Assembly (NCBI GenBank): GCA_039111635.1
Contig: JBCAQO010000002.1
Coordinates: 2,542,001 to 2,606,000 of the forward strand
Length of the DNA: 64,000 nt
Reading direction: 5' to 3'
Source: Heterobasidion occidentale
Lineage: Eukaryota > Basidiomycota > Agaricomycetes > Russulales > Bondarzewiaceae
The translations under genes were made by a program, and so were the position numbers. The notes beneath the pieces were generated by a model. The model had not been told where the DNA came from, did not search any database, and saw only the letters and a program-made list of their open reading frames with translations. Below are positions 11,450 to 24,700 of the stretch, in pieces; position 1 is the stretch's first letter, and each line of letters begins with the position of its first letter.

Positions 11450-14400
11450 TCAACGCGCTCTCCTCGTTCTATTGGTAATTAAATTAGTCGAGCGCTCCGA
11501 CAGGGTCCTCATCGCAGGCAAAACTGACTTTGTTGAGGGCACCTTACTTTTCAGAAGAGGCTTCTCGAATGTGGGGGCGGGTATTGATGTTCCTGAGGAT
11601 GTGGAAGATGTGAAAGCGGTGAGCGTTGAAGATTGGGAGATCGCCAAGTCAGGATCTCTGTCAGGGTCAAATATCGGGGAATCCAGTTCGACCTGTGCTG
11701 GATCTATATTTTCCTCGTCTTCGGGTGATGGAAGCGGGACAATTTCCGCTACGGACGTGTCGCCATCCGGGACAGAGCTGTGAGAGTGTCTCCAACCCTT
11801 CAATATTAACTCTCTACTCTTCGTCAGCTCCCAATGCTCCACGTATGTTCGAGAGCGCTTTCGGGGCGTTCTGCCAGTTGGTGGGTCATCGCGAGCGCCT
11901 TGCTCAACCAGAGTATGCGCCAATTGGCTTGTACGAGACAAACGCTCTGCAGTTGCGTTGCTATACAAATCAACAGACTCTGAAAGCTTCGAGCTCTGCA
12001 CTCGCATACTTAGAAACAAATCATCTCAACAAGAGACAATTGACTCACCTCAGCAATCACCCGCGAAGCGTGAGATTCGATGTTCCTCGAAGTTGACGCA
12101 AGAACTCGCTGCGACTGACGAAACCCTGTTTGAACATCGACACTCATTGCGTTCGTAGCCTCGATACGTGCTCTCTTGGCACGCGCATGGCGTTCGAGAG
12201 CTATTATCAATCGCGATGTAAGCATCCTACTACTGCGCAGGCACAAAGATGCGATGTAATTACCGTCTGTGGTCGTAACATGTAAGGCGTTGGTCTGCTG
12301 CTGTATGTCTGCTGAGTATGATGAAAGAGACGTCGTGCACGTATCCTGAACCTTGGCGAACCCTTCTTTGACAGTGCTATTGACACCACCAAGGGACTTC
12401 GAACAGAAAATGAGGACATAGCCAGCCAAAAGATATTATGTCGTACCTTCAATGCGCCGTCCCGTAAGCGTTTGCCCTCTCCTCCCTTCTTCTCCAACCC
12501 GGCGCTCCACTCCAGGCCTCTGACTACCACGCCTTCGACCCTGTTGACATGCTCCCCAATAAAGTTTGCCATAGCGCCTTCGGCCTTCACGTTGCTCTCT
12601 GTGATGTCTGTGAAGGCTTCACGCAGGCTACGATCTCTGTCTACCACGAAGTCTCCGAGAAGACCAGAGATGCGCCGGATGAGATCGTCCCTGGCCCGCT
12701 CAGACTTGATTCGTTCGTTCTCCAGCAGATCGGCGAGGTGCGCATTCTGCTCTTGCAAGCGAGCAATCTCATCATTGGCCGCGGAATCAGCGAGGACCTT
12801 TGTGTCGAGGACAGACTTGCGCTCGATCTCGACGTGCTCTTGGGCTTCACGGACTATGGTTTCGATCAGGCTACCCATGGATTTGAGCGCTTTGTCCACC
12901 TTCAAGTATCAAAATAATAAATAAATAAATGTGATGACCGGTAGCTGACAGTGCGGAACAAACATACCATTTGAGAACCGTTCAGACTGGCTTTCTCTAT
13001 CTGTGTGCACATGGAAACAGTCGATACTCTGAACGTTTCAGACCACGAGGCAAATCCCGTCTTGATAGTCTGATGGGCCTCGTTGATCGCAGATTCGATG
13101 ACGCTGACTGCCTCAGAAGAAGCCTCATCCTTAGCCTGAATAACCTGTAGAGTCTCGTTCACTCGCCGAATCTGTTCGCCAATGCGATCGGAATAGTTGG
13201 TCAGTGCTTCGAGTTCCTTGGCCTGATGTTGTTCTGCATCAGAACGCAGAGTGGCCGCACTCTGAGAGGCAGAATGAACAAACTTCTCCAGTACAGAGGA
13301 GAAGTTCTGCATCTCAGCAGATAGCGTTTTGCTGTGGGAGAAGACAGCCTTCGTGTTCGAATCAAACACAGCCGCCTTGCGGGCTGATAGTCAAATACGG
13401 ATGAGAGGGTGTCATGAATTGAAGGGATGGCCAACGTACACAGTTTGGCTAAGAGAGCGTTAGTGTGGTTCACTCCCTCTTCGGCCACCACTTTCAGTCC
13501 TTGAGCTACCTCATCCAGGACAACCTCGTTCTCCTGGTACGCCTTCCGCACCACAACCTCTTCCGCAAACGCGTTTCGAGTCATCTTCAGCTCCTCCTTC
13601 TTAACTTTTAGAACGCCCTCCGTTTCATCCAGTCTCTCTCTCGTTTCCTTCAATTCCCCCTCCCTCTCCATCAACAACTTCATACTCTCCTCAAACTCCT
13701 CCCTCACACTCTTCAAATGGCCTTCCACGATCTCTATTTGCCGTTTAGCCTCTTCCATTTCTGTCTTCGTAAGCTCCTGCTCTATACTCATTTGATTCCA
13801 CGTGTCTTCTGAGAAGAAGATACCGTTTTTCTCGCGGGCGGCGAGCACGTCGGCTTTGAGTTGTTCGATTTCTGCGACATATTCTTTGAGCAACGAGTTC
13901 CGCGTCATCCGCTGGTTGACCTCTGGCCGATTACGAATAGATTTGGCTCGAATCGCATATTCTAGAGTTGACAATGTCTCCTCCATATTCGAGCGGGCAG
14001 GTGAGATTGTGGCAATAATACACGTCTTCGTACGCCCTCCAAGAGAGTCTTGGAGGAGTCGGGTCAATTTAGATTCGCTGGAAGCAAACAACTTAATCGA
14101 TGCAAAAGGGTCACATACAAAGGGTGAATGCTCACCGGTACGGAATGTGCGAAGAACGTTCGACGAGAGCGTTGATAACACGTCCCAGAGTCAACAGGCT
14201 CTGGTTGATCATCCCGGCCTCACGGGCTCTCTTGTTCTCTGCACCTGACCGTCCAATGTTCTCGGAGCCGGCTAGATCAACTAAGTTCATCTTGCCAACC
14301 CGAAGTAGGTCTTCGCCTAGAGACGAGGTCTCCTTCAGGTGCACGGTGATTGAAAAGACGGAGTGCGATCGGCTGGAATGGTCGTTGAATTTGGTGGCAG

Positions 14401-15340
14401 CCATCTGCCTGCGGTGACTGCCTTTGACAAGAAGGGCAAGCGCGTCGGAAGCACCCTTGACGACCATTTCCTCTAGCCCTTGAATGAATACGCCTTTCTT
14501 CGTCGCGTCATCAAAGATTTTCAGTCCGCTTTGGTTGTTGTCTCGGGAGCTCCCTGATCCCATGCCCATGGGTTGAATAGTCCCTGCAGGAGCAGACATC
14601 TCAGGTGCCAGAAGGTCGCGCAACTCCTCGTTATACAGCTCGACATATGAGATCTTGACGCTCCAGTCCGGGCTGACGGTATCCAGCTGCTGGAAAAGTT
14701 TAGAGAGAACACGAGGGATCATGCCTGCCTGAGCCGAAGGATTGCCCATCGGCGTAGTGGTCAAGTCTCCTTGCATAGTATGCCTAGTGGCATTCGTCGG
14801 TCAGCTCAACGGTGCAGCAGATAACTATACTCACGTTTTACCCGTGCCTGTTTGCCCGTATGCAAAAAGGGTACAGTTATAGCCTCTCAAGACTTCATCC
14901 AGCATAGGACTGACAACTTCTTGGTAGACCATCGCTTGGTCTGCCTCTGGGCCAAAGACAGCATCGAACGGGTATGTCCGTGTTGGGGGGAATGTTACGA
15001 CACCGAGGCTGGAGATGGGGATGGCAGTCTCAATGGTGATCGCCTCACTGCGGGCGCCCTTAGAGCTAACGATGATGGGGGAGTTCTCCTGAATTTCGCG
15101 ATCTGAGCGACGTCGGCAGCGGATGACGACCTGTATGTTGGTTTCAGCATCTTCTTGTGGTTTGTGTTGAAGGGATGTGGGTAGAGGAGGGGGATGAGAA
15201 GCATGAGGATGCTCTTCCACGGGTGTTGACAGGCCAGAGCGTTGGTTGGGTTTAGCCAAGGCAGATCGAGGACGGCTTGACGGAGGTGGGTTCGTGCTCT
15301 GAGTACGAGTGCGGGGGAAGGCCGTGCGACGAGTGGCCAT
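11450..15340 (-). CDS. bimC: Kinesin-5 (BimC/Cut7/Eg5) mitotic motor
   Basis: Plus-end-directed homotetrameric motor that slides antiparallel spindle microtubules. The ATG at 15340 gives a Ser/Pro-rich head of about 85 residues, then the motor domain: [17 protein letters not shown]-loop GQTGTGKT (about residues 162-169, at the end of exon 1), [15 protein letters not shown], switch [12 protein letters not shown] and switch [15 protein letters not shown]. The motor ends with the neck region [11 protein letters not shown] long coiled-coil stalk follows. The C-terminal tail contains a BimC box, [20 protein letters not shown], the Cdk-phosphorylated motif that defines this class, then an acidic stretch and a Ser/Thr-rich basic end. 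Domain order and length (over 1,000 residues) are those of a complete kinesin-5. It is divergent from ELF1. Confidence 0.95.
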
Positions 15341-15734
15341 GGTTTGATGACTGGAGGAAGCTATTGCTCCGGTGCTTGTATGCCGAGCTATTCGTAGAGG
15401 CTATAGCACAACCTCAACCAAGACGCGTCGGCTAAGCACTCATCACGTGGACGTGTCAGTAGGTGGCAATTGTCGCCACTTCCAGACTGCGGTCTGCAGA
15501 ACTCGAAATCTTTCTACGCAGAGAGTCGATGAGATGCGTGATACGATTCTGCGGCTGGCCTGTCGCAACGAGCACGGTTTTCTCTCAGCAAACGCCCACG
15601 ACTGATGCATGAACGGTGAGCTCATTGCGGAATATCACCTGACCTCAATCGGCAGCGCCACTGAGGCGCAATGGGCGGCAGTGAGTGCTATTTCTTACAC
15701 TCTCCATCTGGGTTTCACAGACAACCACAACGTC
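15341..15734. promoter_or_regulatory. Shared divergent promoter region, kinesin-5 / ELF1
   Basis: The 394 bp between two divergent start codons must hold the promoters and leaders of both genes. I see no further gene and no clear TATA box. Confidence 0.45.
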
Positions 15735-16169
15735 ATGGGGAAGCGAAAAAAGTCTTCACGCAAACCTGCGCCATCCAGAAAAAAAGATCCTCTAGGTACG
15801 TTGTCCGCCTGTGACCTACTCTACTCGTCTCATAGCCGCCTCGCAGACACAACCTTCACATGCTTGTTTTGCCACCATGACAATTCCGTCACAGTCAAAG
15901 TGGACCGCAAAGAAGGTCTCGCTCAGCTTATGTGCAGAGTTTGTGATCAGCGATATCAAAGCAAAGTGAATCGTGAGTGTTGAATGGCCTTGATGCCTGA
16001 ACAGTATTGACAACTCGTGATAGACTTGACGGAACCCATTGACATTTACTCAGAGTGGATAGATGCTGCAGACTCAGCCGAGAAAGAACAGCAGGTTGTT
16101 CGTCGACCCGCTGCATCATCCAGCAGACGCCGTCCAGCTCCACCATCCATCGGGAGTGATGACGAATGA
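15735..16169 (+). CDS. ELF1: Transcription elongation factor 1 (Elf1/ELOF1)
   Basis: Three exons encode a protein of roughly 100 residues that matches eukaryotic Elf1, a zinc-binding factor travelling with RNA polymerase II. The start MGKRKKSSRKPAPSRKKDPL is the conserved basic N-terminus. A first intron (from about 15796) joins it to TTFTCLFCHHDNSVTVKVD, and a second (from about 15973) joins VN to HLTEPIDIYSEWIDAADS. Four cysteines in two pairs (CLFC and CRVC) form the zinc ribbon. The C-terminal tail is Ser/Arg-rich and ends IGSDDE, longer than the animal protein but usual for fungi. Splice phases agree at both introns. Confidence 0.95.
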
Positions 16170-16557
16170 GTCGTCTCTCTGATCTCGATCCCTACTCTGT
16201 TACCACCAATTTTTGCAATGTATTGTATGCGCTTCGCGGCTTGCAGCCTCTGTACCGTTTTGATACGATTATATACGATCTACTGGTCCAATTGTATGAC
16301 TACTGGGCGCGCACGGATAACAGCTATGTGATGAGTCGAGGACACGGTGAATCAACAACCACAAACAAGGTCCTTTACTGCAACACTTCACGACGGCTGT
16401 ACCCTCTCGTCCGCCTCGGACTACCGCCCAAGGAACGCGTGCATACCTATAGATCCTCGCGTTCCTTCGCTCCAGTTTCCATACCCCCCTTTTTATCATC
16501 CAAAATACCCACCCAAGATTGACTCTTTAGCATCAAGCATAGATTTCCTTTTCTATC
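16170..16557. other. Intergenic: ELF1 3' end and kinesin-1 promoter
   Basis: 388 bp between two genes on the + strand. It includes C/T-rich stretches just upstream of the kinesin start (around 16440-16555), as expected for a fungal leader. I see no additional gene. Confidence 0.5.
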
Positions 16558-19500
16558 ATGTCTTCCACTAACATCAAGGTCGTTTGTCGGTTAGTCTGCC
16601 ACCCATGGCCTTCGGAGCCCATCGCGAGACTCAAACACAACGTTTCATTGCAGATTTCGACCTCCAAACGCCATCGAGAACAGAGAAGGCTCAGAGATCG
16701 TTGTGGCATTCGATGACAACCTCCAGACGGTGCAATTGCGTTCTGCCCAAGTTAGCTCAGGGCCGGAGAAAGATGGCTTCACCTTTGATCGGGTGTTTCC
16801 CATGGGCACCAAGCAGCAAGAGGTTTTTGATTATGGTGTAAAGGAGTGAGTGCCTTCTTATAGTCTACTAGTGGCTCGTCCTCACTCGTGTTGATGCAAC
16901 TACTTTAGTATCGTAAAGGGTGAGTTAGACATCTTAGTGTCCTTGCAGCCGTATGCGGCGTATACTTGCCTCCGATACCATTATACGAGCCTTGCTATGT
17001 TCCTCACACTGCAACGTATTACGCACCCTGGTCATGTTTTTGACGACAACATCTAGATGTCCTGGACGGTTACAACGGAACGGTCTTCGCATATGGTCAG
17101 ACTGGGAGTGGAAAGACATTTACCATGATGGTTGGTCGTGCTTCCTATACAGCAAGCTAGTCTTAGATATAAATGTTTGCCTTTTAGGGTGCCGACATCG
17201 ATTCCGTGGAGCTGAAGGGTATCATCCCACGTATCACCGAACAGATCTTCCAGTCCATCGTCGAGTCAGACGCACACTTGGAGTACTTTGTGAAGGTGTC
17301 TTACATGGAGATCTATCTGGAACGCATCAGAGATCTTCTGCAACGTAAGTATCATCGTGTCTCTTGTATCAAGCTGCTCACGGCGGCGCGTTACAGCTCA
17401 GAACGACAACCTACAAGTGCATGAGGAAAAGTCGAAGGGTGTCTACGTAAAGAACCTTTCTGATTACTATGTCAGCAGTGCACGCGAGGTTTACGAGATT
17501 ATGCGACAAGGAGGAGCAGCCCGAGTGGTCACGTCCACCAGTACGTCTGTCTGCTGCGTTTCATGCTTCTGATCCATGACACTTGCTCTAGACATGAACG
17601 CGGAAAGTTCACGATCACATTCTATTTTTCTTATCACGATCAGCCAGCGGAATACGGAAACTGGTGCTCAGAAAACAGGTAATCTGTATCTCGTCGATCT
17701 GGCAGGTTCGGAGAAAGTGGGGAAGACGGGCGCTTCCGGTCAGACACTCGAAGAGGCAAAGAAGATCAACAAGTCGTTGTCTGCTCTGGGTATGGTAATC
17801 AACGCACTTACCGACTCAAAGGTAGAAATATTCGCATTTCTCCTCCCGTTGCACCTTCATTAAAACATTCTCTACTTCATAGGCAAAGCATATTCCGTAC
17901 CGTGATTCTAAACTCACTCGTATCCTGCAAGAGTCTCTCGGTGGTAACTCGCGCACGACCCTCATCATCAATTGTTCTCCGGCTTCATACAATGAATCTG
18001 AAACGCTCTCCACTCTTCGTTTCGGTATTAGGGCTAAGTCTATCAAGAACACTGCCCGTGTCAATGCCGAACTCTCGCCTACTGAGCTCAAGAATCTTCT
18101 CCAGAAGGCTCAAGTCGCAAACGCGTCGTACCAGAAGACCATTGCTGCTCTACAGGAAGAAATTGCGATCTGGCGCTCCGGAGGTCGTGTCGATCCCGCA
18201 GACTATGCCACGGCAGGCGGTGATAAGGCTACTGCTCCGCCTTCTAAGAAGCCGCCCCCATCGCCAACGCCGTCGGCATCGACAACCCCTGCGCGCAGTA
18301 TGACGCCAGTGAACCCTGCAATTGAGGGCCTCAAGGAGCTAGACAGCAGACCTCAGACTCCAACTGTGATTGGCCTAGATAAGGATGAGCGGGAGGAGTT
18401 CTTGAAGAGAGAGAACGAATTGAGTGATCAATTGGCGGAGAGGGAGAGCGCCCTCCGAGCTGCGGAGAAGTTGGTGAGCGAGCTGAAGGAGGAGTTGGCG
18501 TTCTTGAAGGAGCAGGATGCATCATCATCTAAGGTATATTTTCACGGTAAACCTTCTGGTACGAGTACGTCTCACAGGCCACCTATGCTTACAGGAGAAC
18601 AAGGCAATGTCAGCCCAACTCAATGAACTCCGTCTCCAAGTGGAGAGGCTCGACTATGACAACAAGGAGGGAGTCATTACCATCGACATTCTCAAGGAGC
18701 AGAACCTCGACGCGAAGAGTGAATTGGAGGAGCTCAAGAAGATCATCGCTGAGCTCAAAACGTCCCAAAAGGATGTATCTTTGGAGGACAAGGAGAAGCG
18801 CAAACAGGAGAAGATGGCGATCATGATGGCTCAGTTTGATTCTGTGCGTCCGGGGTCCTATGCTTGTCTAGCAATCATTCTTAACTTTGACAACCAAACA
18901 GCAAGGGACCTTCTCCGAGAAGGATGAGCAGCTCCGTCAAATTCTGACCAAGCTCGATTCTATAGACTCTGCGGCTGGTGTGTCAACACTCACAGTCGAG
19001 GACCTCACACACTTGCGCCGACAACTCTCGGAGGGTCAAGCGCTGATCCGCGACACCCTCGATCGCCTTGGACAGAAGCAAGACGAGAACGACATGATCG
19101 CAAGAAGGAAGGAAGACCTCGAAGCGCGGCTGGCCGCTCTTGAGGCGGAGTATGAGGAGCTCCTCGGTACGTTCGATATTGTATATGTATTGCTCTTCCT
19201 GACTGGCTTGCATCTCATACTACAGAGAAGACCATCCATGATGAAGAGACGAGCAACGTCGACGTGGCCGAGTCCATGGTTGAGCTCAAGGTAAGTTGTT
19301 GCTTCTTTAGTCATAGCAATCATCATGACTCGTTTCAAGGCCAAACTTGAAGCTCAGTACACCGCCAAGCGCGAGGCTCACATCAGCGAGGTTGCCGACC
19401 TCAAGCAGCAGCTCGAGTTGAAAAACAATGAGCTTCGTAGTTTGAACGCTTCGATCGACAGCCTCAAGGGCGTCAACGAGGAGCTTAAGGTTTTTGGCTT

Positions 19501-20561
19501 TTTTATCGCTGTTCCTTCGGCCTCCTAAAACAACGGTTGTTCCCCTCAGCGCGCTTTCGCTGTAACATCGGCCGGCATCGAAGGAGGTAAGAACCTGGCG
19601 GAGAGCGCTCAAGATCTCGAGCGCACGCGCAAGGCCATCAACGTTCAACTCGCCGAGTTTGATGGTGTTAAGAAGTCTCTTATGCGGGATCTCCAGAACC
19701 GTTGCGAGAAGGTGGGATTTTCTCTCTCATCTGTTATACGCCGTCGCCGATCGTCGTATCTCTAGGTCGTAGAGCTTGAGATCCAGCTGGATGAAATCAA
19801 GGAGCAATACAACAACGTTATTCGCAATAGCAATTCGAAGGCGCAGCAGAAGAAGATGGCTTTCCTGGAGCGCAATCTCGAGCAATTGACATTGGTCCAG
19901 AAACAGGTACGTGTCTAGCTAGCCGCTCTTTGCGGTAGCGATCAGCATATTTTGAATTAACCACTGTGGTGCTCGGCAGCTTGTGGACCAGAACTCCGCG
20001 TTGAAGAAAGAAGCCGGTATTGCCGAGCGGAAGCTCCTGGCCCGGAATGAGCGGATACAGAACTTGGAAGCCCTGCTTCAGGATGCGGACCGTCGACTGG
20101 CCGTCCAGAATCAGAAGTTCGAGGCCCAGTTACAGGCCGTCAAAGACCGATTGGACCAAGCACGAGGTAATTTCACATCGCAAGTCGCCTTCTTAATCGC
20201 TCAGATCATTTCTTCCTTTAGCTCAAAAGGCTGCGGCTGCATCGTCTTTGAGCTTCGGGCGGATCGCGAAGCCTCTGCGGGGCGGAGGGGGTGCTGCGTC
20301 GAGCGGTGGCCCGGTGCCCATCACTGGCGGGGGCGGTTCATCTGCCAACCCTCTTGCGAGGCTGCAAGGCGAAGAGTCAAGGTGAGTGCCTGTTGCTGTG
20401 ACACGGGTAAGATTCTGTTTTTAACGAACAGTGCCTTGTCGTGCCGATTTGGACAGCTCTGGTACGTGCCGTGTGCGGATTTTTGAACGGCCGGTGGCTC
20501 AGCTGACCGGGAATGGCTCGCAGGCAAACGGGCGTCTTGGTTCTTCAACTCGTCGCGGTGA
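16558..20561 (+). CDS. Kinesin-1 heavy chain (conventional kinesin)
   Basis: Processive microtubule motor for organelle and vesicle transport. The start [16 protein letters not shown] is typical of fungal conventional kinesin, with the motor at the very N-terminus. Motor motifs follow: P-loop [21 protein letters not shown], switch [12 protein letters not shown], switch [15 protein letters not shown], and neck-linker region [20 protein letters not shown]. The stalk is a long heptad-rich coiled coil. The tail contains [12 protein letters not shown], the IAK autoinhibitory motif that marks kinesin-1, and ends [11 protein letters not shown]. Joining the IAK exon to the last exon in frame seems to need a 5-nt micro-exon (see findings). 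TGA is at 20559-20561. The motor is cut by many short introns, including two that come within a few codons of the P-loop. Confidence 0.93.
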
Positions 20562-21764
20562 ATGCTGTCGCATGTCTGTTTGTTTCTTCCGTCGCCATTG
20601 CTTTCTGTCTGTGCCGCCATTCCAAGAATACCAATACCCGCCGCCGGTTGTACACTGCTACATTACATTCCCCGCCCGTGATATATCTGAGACATTTGAT
20701 TCATATCGGAGTGCACTGAGAGCGGCTCGGACTCGGTTCGAATGTGTGGGGTATGGATTGACCGGAAAGTGAAGAGGTGTGAACGCGAGCGCAGTGGGGG
20801 GACCGTTATGCGATTGCATCTAGCGAGCGCTGGAAGAAGAAGGCGATTGAGGTAAAACAGGGACGTGGCAAACTACATGGCGACCGCCCATAGGCTGGGG
20901 ACAGGGCCAGGCGCCTGCGCGTCATGGCGCATCACTGTTTCGTCAACTCAAATCGTAAGAAAGCCTCCGCGCGGCTGTCCGAATCGGGCAAGGGTCCCAC
21001 GGAGGGCGGGCTTTGGTGAGGGGGTGGCAGATCCTACGGAGATCGTGCCTCGGCCCCTCGGCTAGGCAAACGTAGTAGACGAGACGAGAACGGTGTCTGG
21101 TGAGGGCGTGCGCAGCTGGGTGAGGCAGGGGAAGCCATTACTGCTGGGAGAGGAGGGAGTTGGCGACGGGGCGCATCGGGAGCGGGGGCTGGAGGGATGC
21201 GAAGGCTGTGCGGGAGGGATGTGTGACAGCAGAAAATGCGGCGGCTTCCTCTCCGCTAGCCTGGCCGCTGCCTGGCCGCTCCTCGCCGCGACTGGCCGTG
21301 AGCCGCCTCAACAGACGGGACCAAATCCCCCGTTTCCCCCCCAATTTCCTTTCTTTTCCCCCCCGACGCGTCCTCCCAGACCGTCGCCCCCACACACGAC
21401 CCTCTCTTGCCTCGCCCTTCTCGATCTTTTCTCTTCCGCTCGCTACTGCTAAGCTCCTTCATCTTGTCGTCTCTTTGGCTACTAATCGCGTACGTCCCCG
21501 CCTCGTTGGACTCTCATCATACATCCTCCCCCGTCCGCGTTGCCGACGCGTGGCTTCAGCGCTAACACGCCCTTCTCCCTCTAGCCCGTCACACGTCTCC
21601 TTATTATTTTCTCCCCCTCCAGCTTAATTCCGTAACAAAGGCCGTATACCTTTTTAATAATTTCTGCCTTTCTTTTCCGTCAGTCACGTTCGCTCCACCT
21701 CTCCTTCGCTCACTCACACAGAGCCAGCCGTCCTTTCGCTCTGTCGCCTGCTCAGTTTTCGCCC
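20562..21764. other. Intergenic with long pyrimidine-rich leader of the Pumilio gene
   Basis: 1.2 kb without a convincing gene. The first part is G-rich and unremarkable. From about 21295 to 21760 the + strand is dominated by C and T, with runs such as tttcccccccc and ccccctccagc. This looks like a long pyrimidine-rich promoter and 5' leader of the Pumilio gene. Short open frames here have no recognisable protein character. Confidence 0.5.
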
Positions 21765-24700
21765 ATGGCAGCAAGTGTCAGTGAAACCCCCTCTCGCAAC
21801 CCATCCGGCTCCTCCACGCGGTCAGGCGCACCCTCGCCTTCGGGGTCTCCGGGCAATGTTCGCTTTCGTTCGCTTTTTGCACCTTGCCTTCCTTAGCCAC
21901 TCACCGCGCGTCTATTCCTATTTAGGCGCAGCAATCCCAGAGGAAATCGTCTCATCCCACTGGCAACATGTTTGGAGTCGGAATGGGCGCTGCCAACGGC
22001 CTCAAGGGCCTCAACTCGGGTTGGCAAGTGAGTGCTACGTGTCTTCTCCCCCGCCTTGTCGCTCATCCACACGCCGCGCGCAGGTGTGGGCCAATGGAAC
22101 GCCGACCTCAAAAAGAAACGCGTCGATATCGTCCGCTGCGAGCGTTGCGGACGTGCCGAGCGACGGTTCCTACAGAGCGAACTTGGCGGAAGGCTGGAGC
22201 ACGGGCCGTTCGACTAGCGCAACGTGGGAGGAAGTCAACGGGAGTCCGCAGAAGAAGGATCTGTCGCAGCTGGTCAGTGCCGTCGTAATACGTAGCATCG
22301 CCTTCACCGTCGCTTACACGACGCTTTCCCATCCTCACGCGCGACAGCGAACAGTCAGTGCAGGTTTCCCTCCACCTCGTATGGTGAGTGAAATATTATC
22401 TCTCCAAGCACGCGCACATGACATAATATTGGATTTATAGGACGACCGATCTGCCGGTGTATCGAAGCAATATTCGCCGCAACGGTTCGAAACGGGCACG
22501 AATAAAGAGTCCAACCCCCCTGCCCGTTATGCATCTGCGGCTTCTCCCCCTAGGCAGGGGAGTTTTGGCACGTCATCCCCTTTCATCGGTCAACAGGTTC
22601 TCCAGAACCCTAACGCCGCGGGCTACGACACTATGCCAACCTCCTCGATGGTCGACAATGAGCTGGCGCTCGGTGTGCGTGGTATGGCGGTCGAAGACGA
22701 TTATGGCGTCTCCCAGCAGGGGTCTCCATACCGTCAACAACCACACGGCAACCAACCATCTCTCGCCAGCGGAGGAAACCCTTCCGTGCAGATCCGTGGT
22801 CCCCCTCCCATGCAGCAGCCTCGAGGCCCGTACAATGGGTACGCGCAGGCCGATTATGCGACGTACTACTCCGGACAGTCTTCGGGGCGCGAATCTTACG
22901 TAGATTACTCTTACCCTTATGATGCCTACCGGACCACGCCGGACCCATCTCTGTATGCCTCCCAATCTATCAGCGCGGCTAATTCACCAGTATATCCTTC
23001 CGTCAGTGTTTACCTTTGCCATGTTTTCTCTTATGGCTCATTCTCCGCATTTCCAGCCCGGCGTATTCTACGATTATTCAGGTTCCGCGAGGCCACCCGT
23101 TTATTATCCTACTCAACCTATGGTATATCACGCCCCACCTTCACATTCGCCGATGCTGACTCCTCAGCTTGCCGCGTCCGTTCCTGCTACTTTATCGGAC
23201 AAGAAACGGGAACTTCAGGTGGGCAGGAGCTTCTTTTGTCCGTTCGTTGAGAGACTGACACACATGTTCCACTGCCAGTATAATCTGCAGCAACACCAAC
23301 AGATGACGTCCCAGGGCCTTATGTATCCGTCCCTGCGGTCGTCACCGTCGCCACATCAGGCCTACGCTGGGGCCCTTGATTATGGATCCCAGCTTCCGCT
23401 GATGCTTCCTGGTGGTGCGATCTATGCTGGCCTTAGCCCACAGTCCATGCACATGTATCAGCAAGGCATCCACTCTGGTCGCCGTCGTGAGGGTGACAAC
23501 CCAGCTCTCCGAAGCCCCATTCTGGACGAGTTCCGCGCTAACAAGTCGCGCAAGTGGGAGCTGAGGGTAAGTGCCGTCATCTATCCCCATTTGCTTGCAC
23601 TGACGTTGCGCCCAGGACATCTTCGGCTACATCGTGGAGTTTAGCGGTGATCAGCACGGGTCCCGCTTCATCCAGCAAAAGCTCGAGACCGCGACCAGCG
23701 AAGAGAAACAAATTGTGTTCGACGAGATCGTACCCGACAATACATTGCAATTAATTCAAGACGTATTCGGTAATTATGTAGGTTCATTTGCCTGTCTGCG
23801 CATCATCTGTAAGCTGAACATTCCTTTAGGTGATCCAAAAGCTGTTCGAGCATGGTACACAGGTACAAAAAACTGTATTGGCAAATGCTATGGAAACGCA
23901 TATTCTCCCGCTGTCGTTGCAAATGTATGGTTGTCGAGTGGTTCAGAAGGTGCGATCTGTCTTTCTATTGCTATGTCGCCTCGGTTGCTGACTGGTTCTA
24001 TAAGGCCGTAGAGTTCGTGCTTCCAGAGCAGCAAGGTTCTTTCGTGAAAGAGCTAGAGCCTCACGTCCTAAAGTGTGTCAAAGATGCCAACGGAAACCAT
24101 GTAAGCGCCTTGCATATCGCTTTCCCACACGATCTGACGGCAGTCTTGAAAGGTCATTCAAAAGTTGATCGAGCGCGTATCCCCTGATCGCTTGGCCTTC
24201 GTGAACTCGTTCCGAGGCAACGTCTACGAATTGTCGACCCACCCCTACGGGTGCCGCGTTCTTCAGCGATGCTTCGAACATTTGAGCGAAGAACAGACTC
24301 GGCCTCTTCTTGATGAACTGCATAAATACACAATCAATCTTATGCAGGATCAATTCGGCGTAAGTGATCCCTGACATTAGCGTTCTGCCTCGCCCGCCCT
24401 ATCTAACTTGTATTTTCCTGCCGCCTAGAACTACGTGATCCAGTTCGTTCTGGAGCATGGGAAGCCACAAGATCGGGCCCTGATTATCTCCAAACTTCGC
24501 GGTCAGATGTTGCACATGTCGCGTCACAAATTTGCCTCGAACGTATGCGAGAAGGCACTCGTAACGGCTGATTCGCAGAGTCGGCGACAGCTCATAGACG
24601 AGATCATCACGCCCAAGCAGGATGGTGTCAGCCCCATTGTCACCATGATGAAGGATCAGTTTGCCAGTATGTCTTTCGCCCTCGCCCTCTTTGCGCGTCC

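Noticed and set aside
12905..12935. aaataaataaata-type repeat
   Set aside because: A short AT-rich run within an intron of the kinesin-5 gene; too small to call as a significant repeat.
20562..21294. Short frames between kinesin-1 and the Pumilio gene
   Set aside because: No consistent codon use, splice structure or similarity; treated as intergenic.
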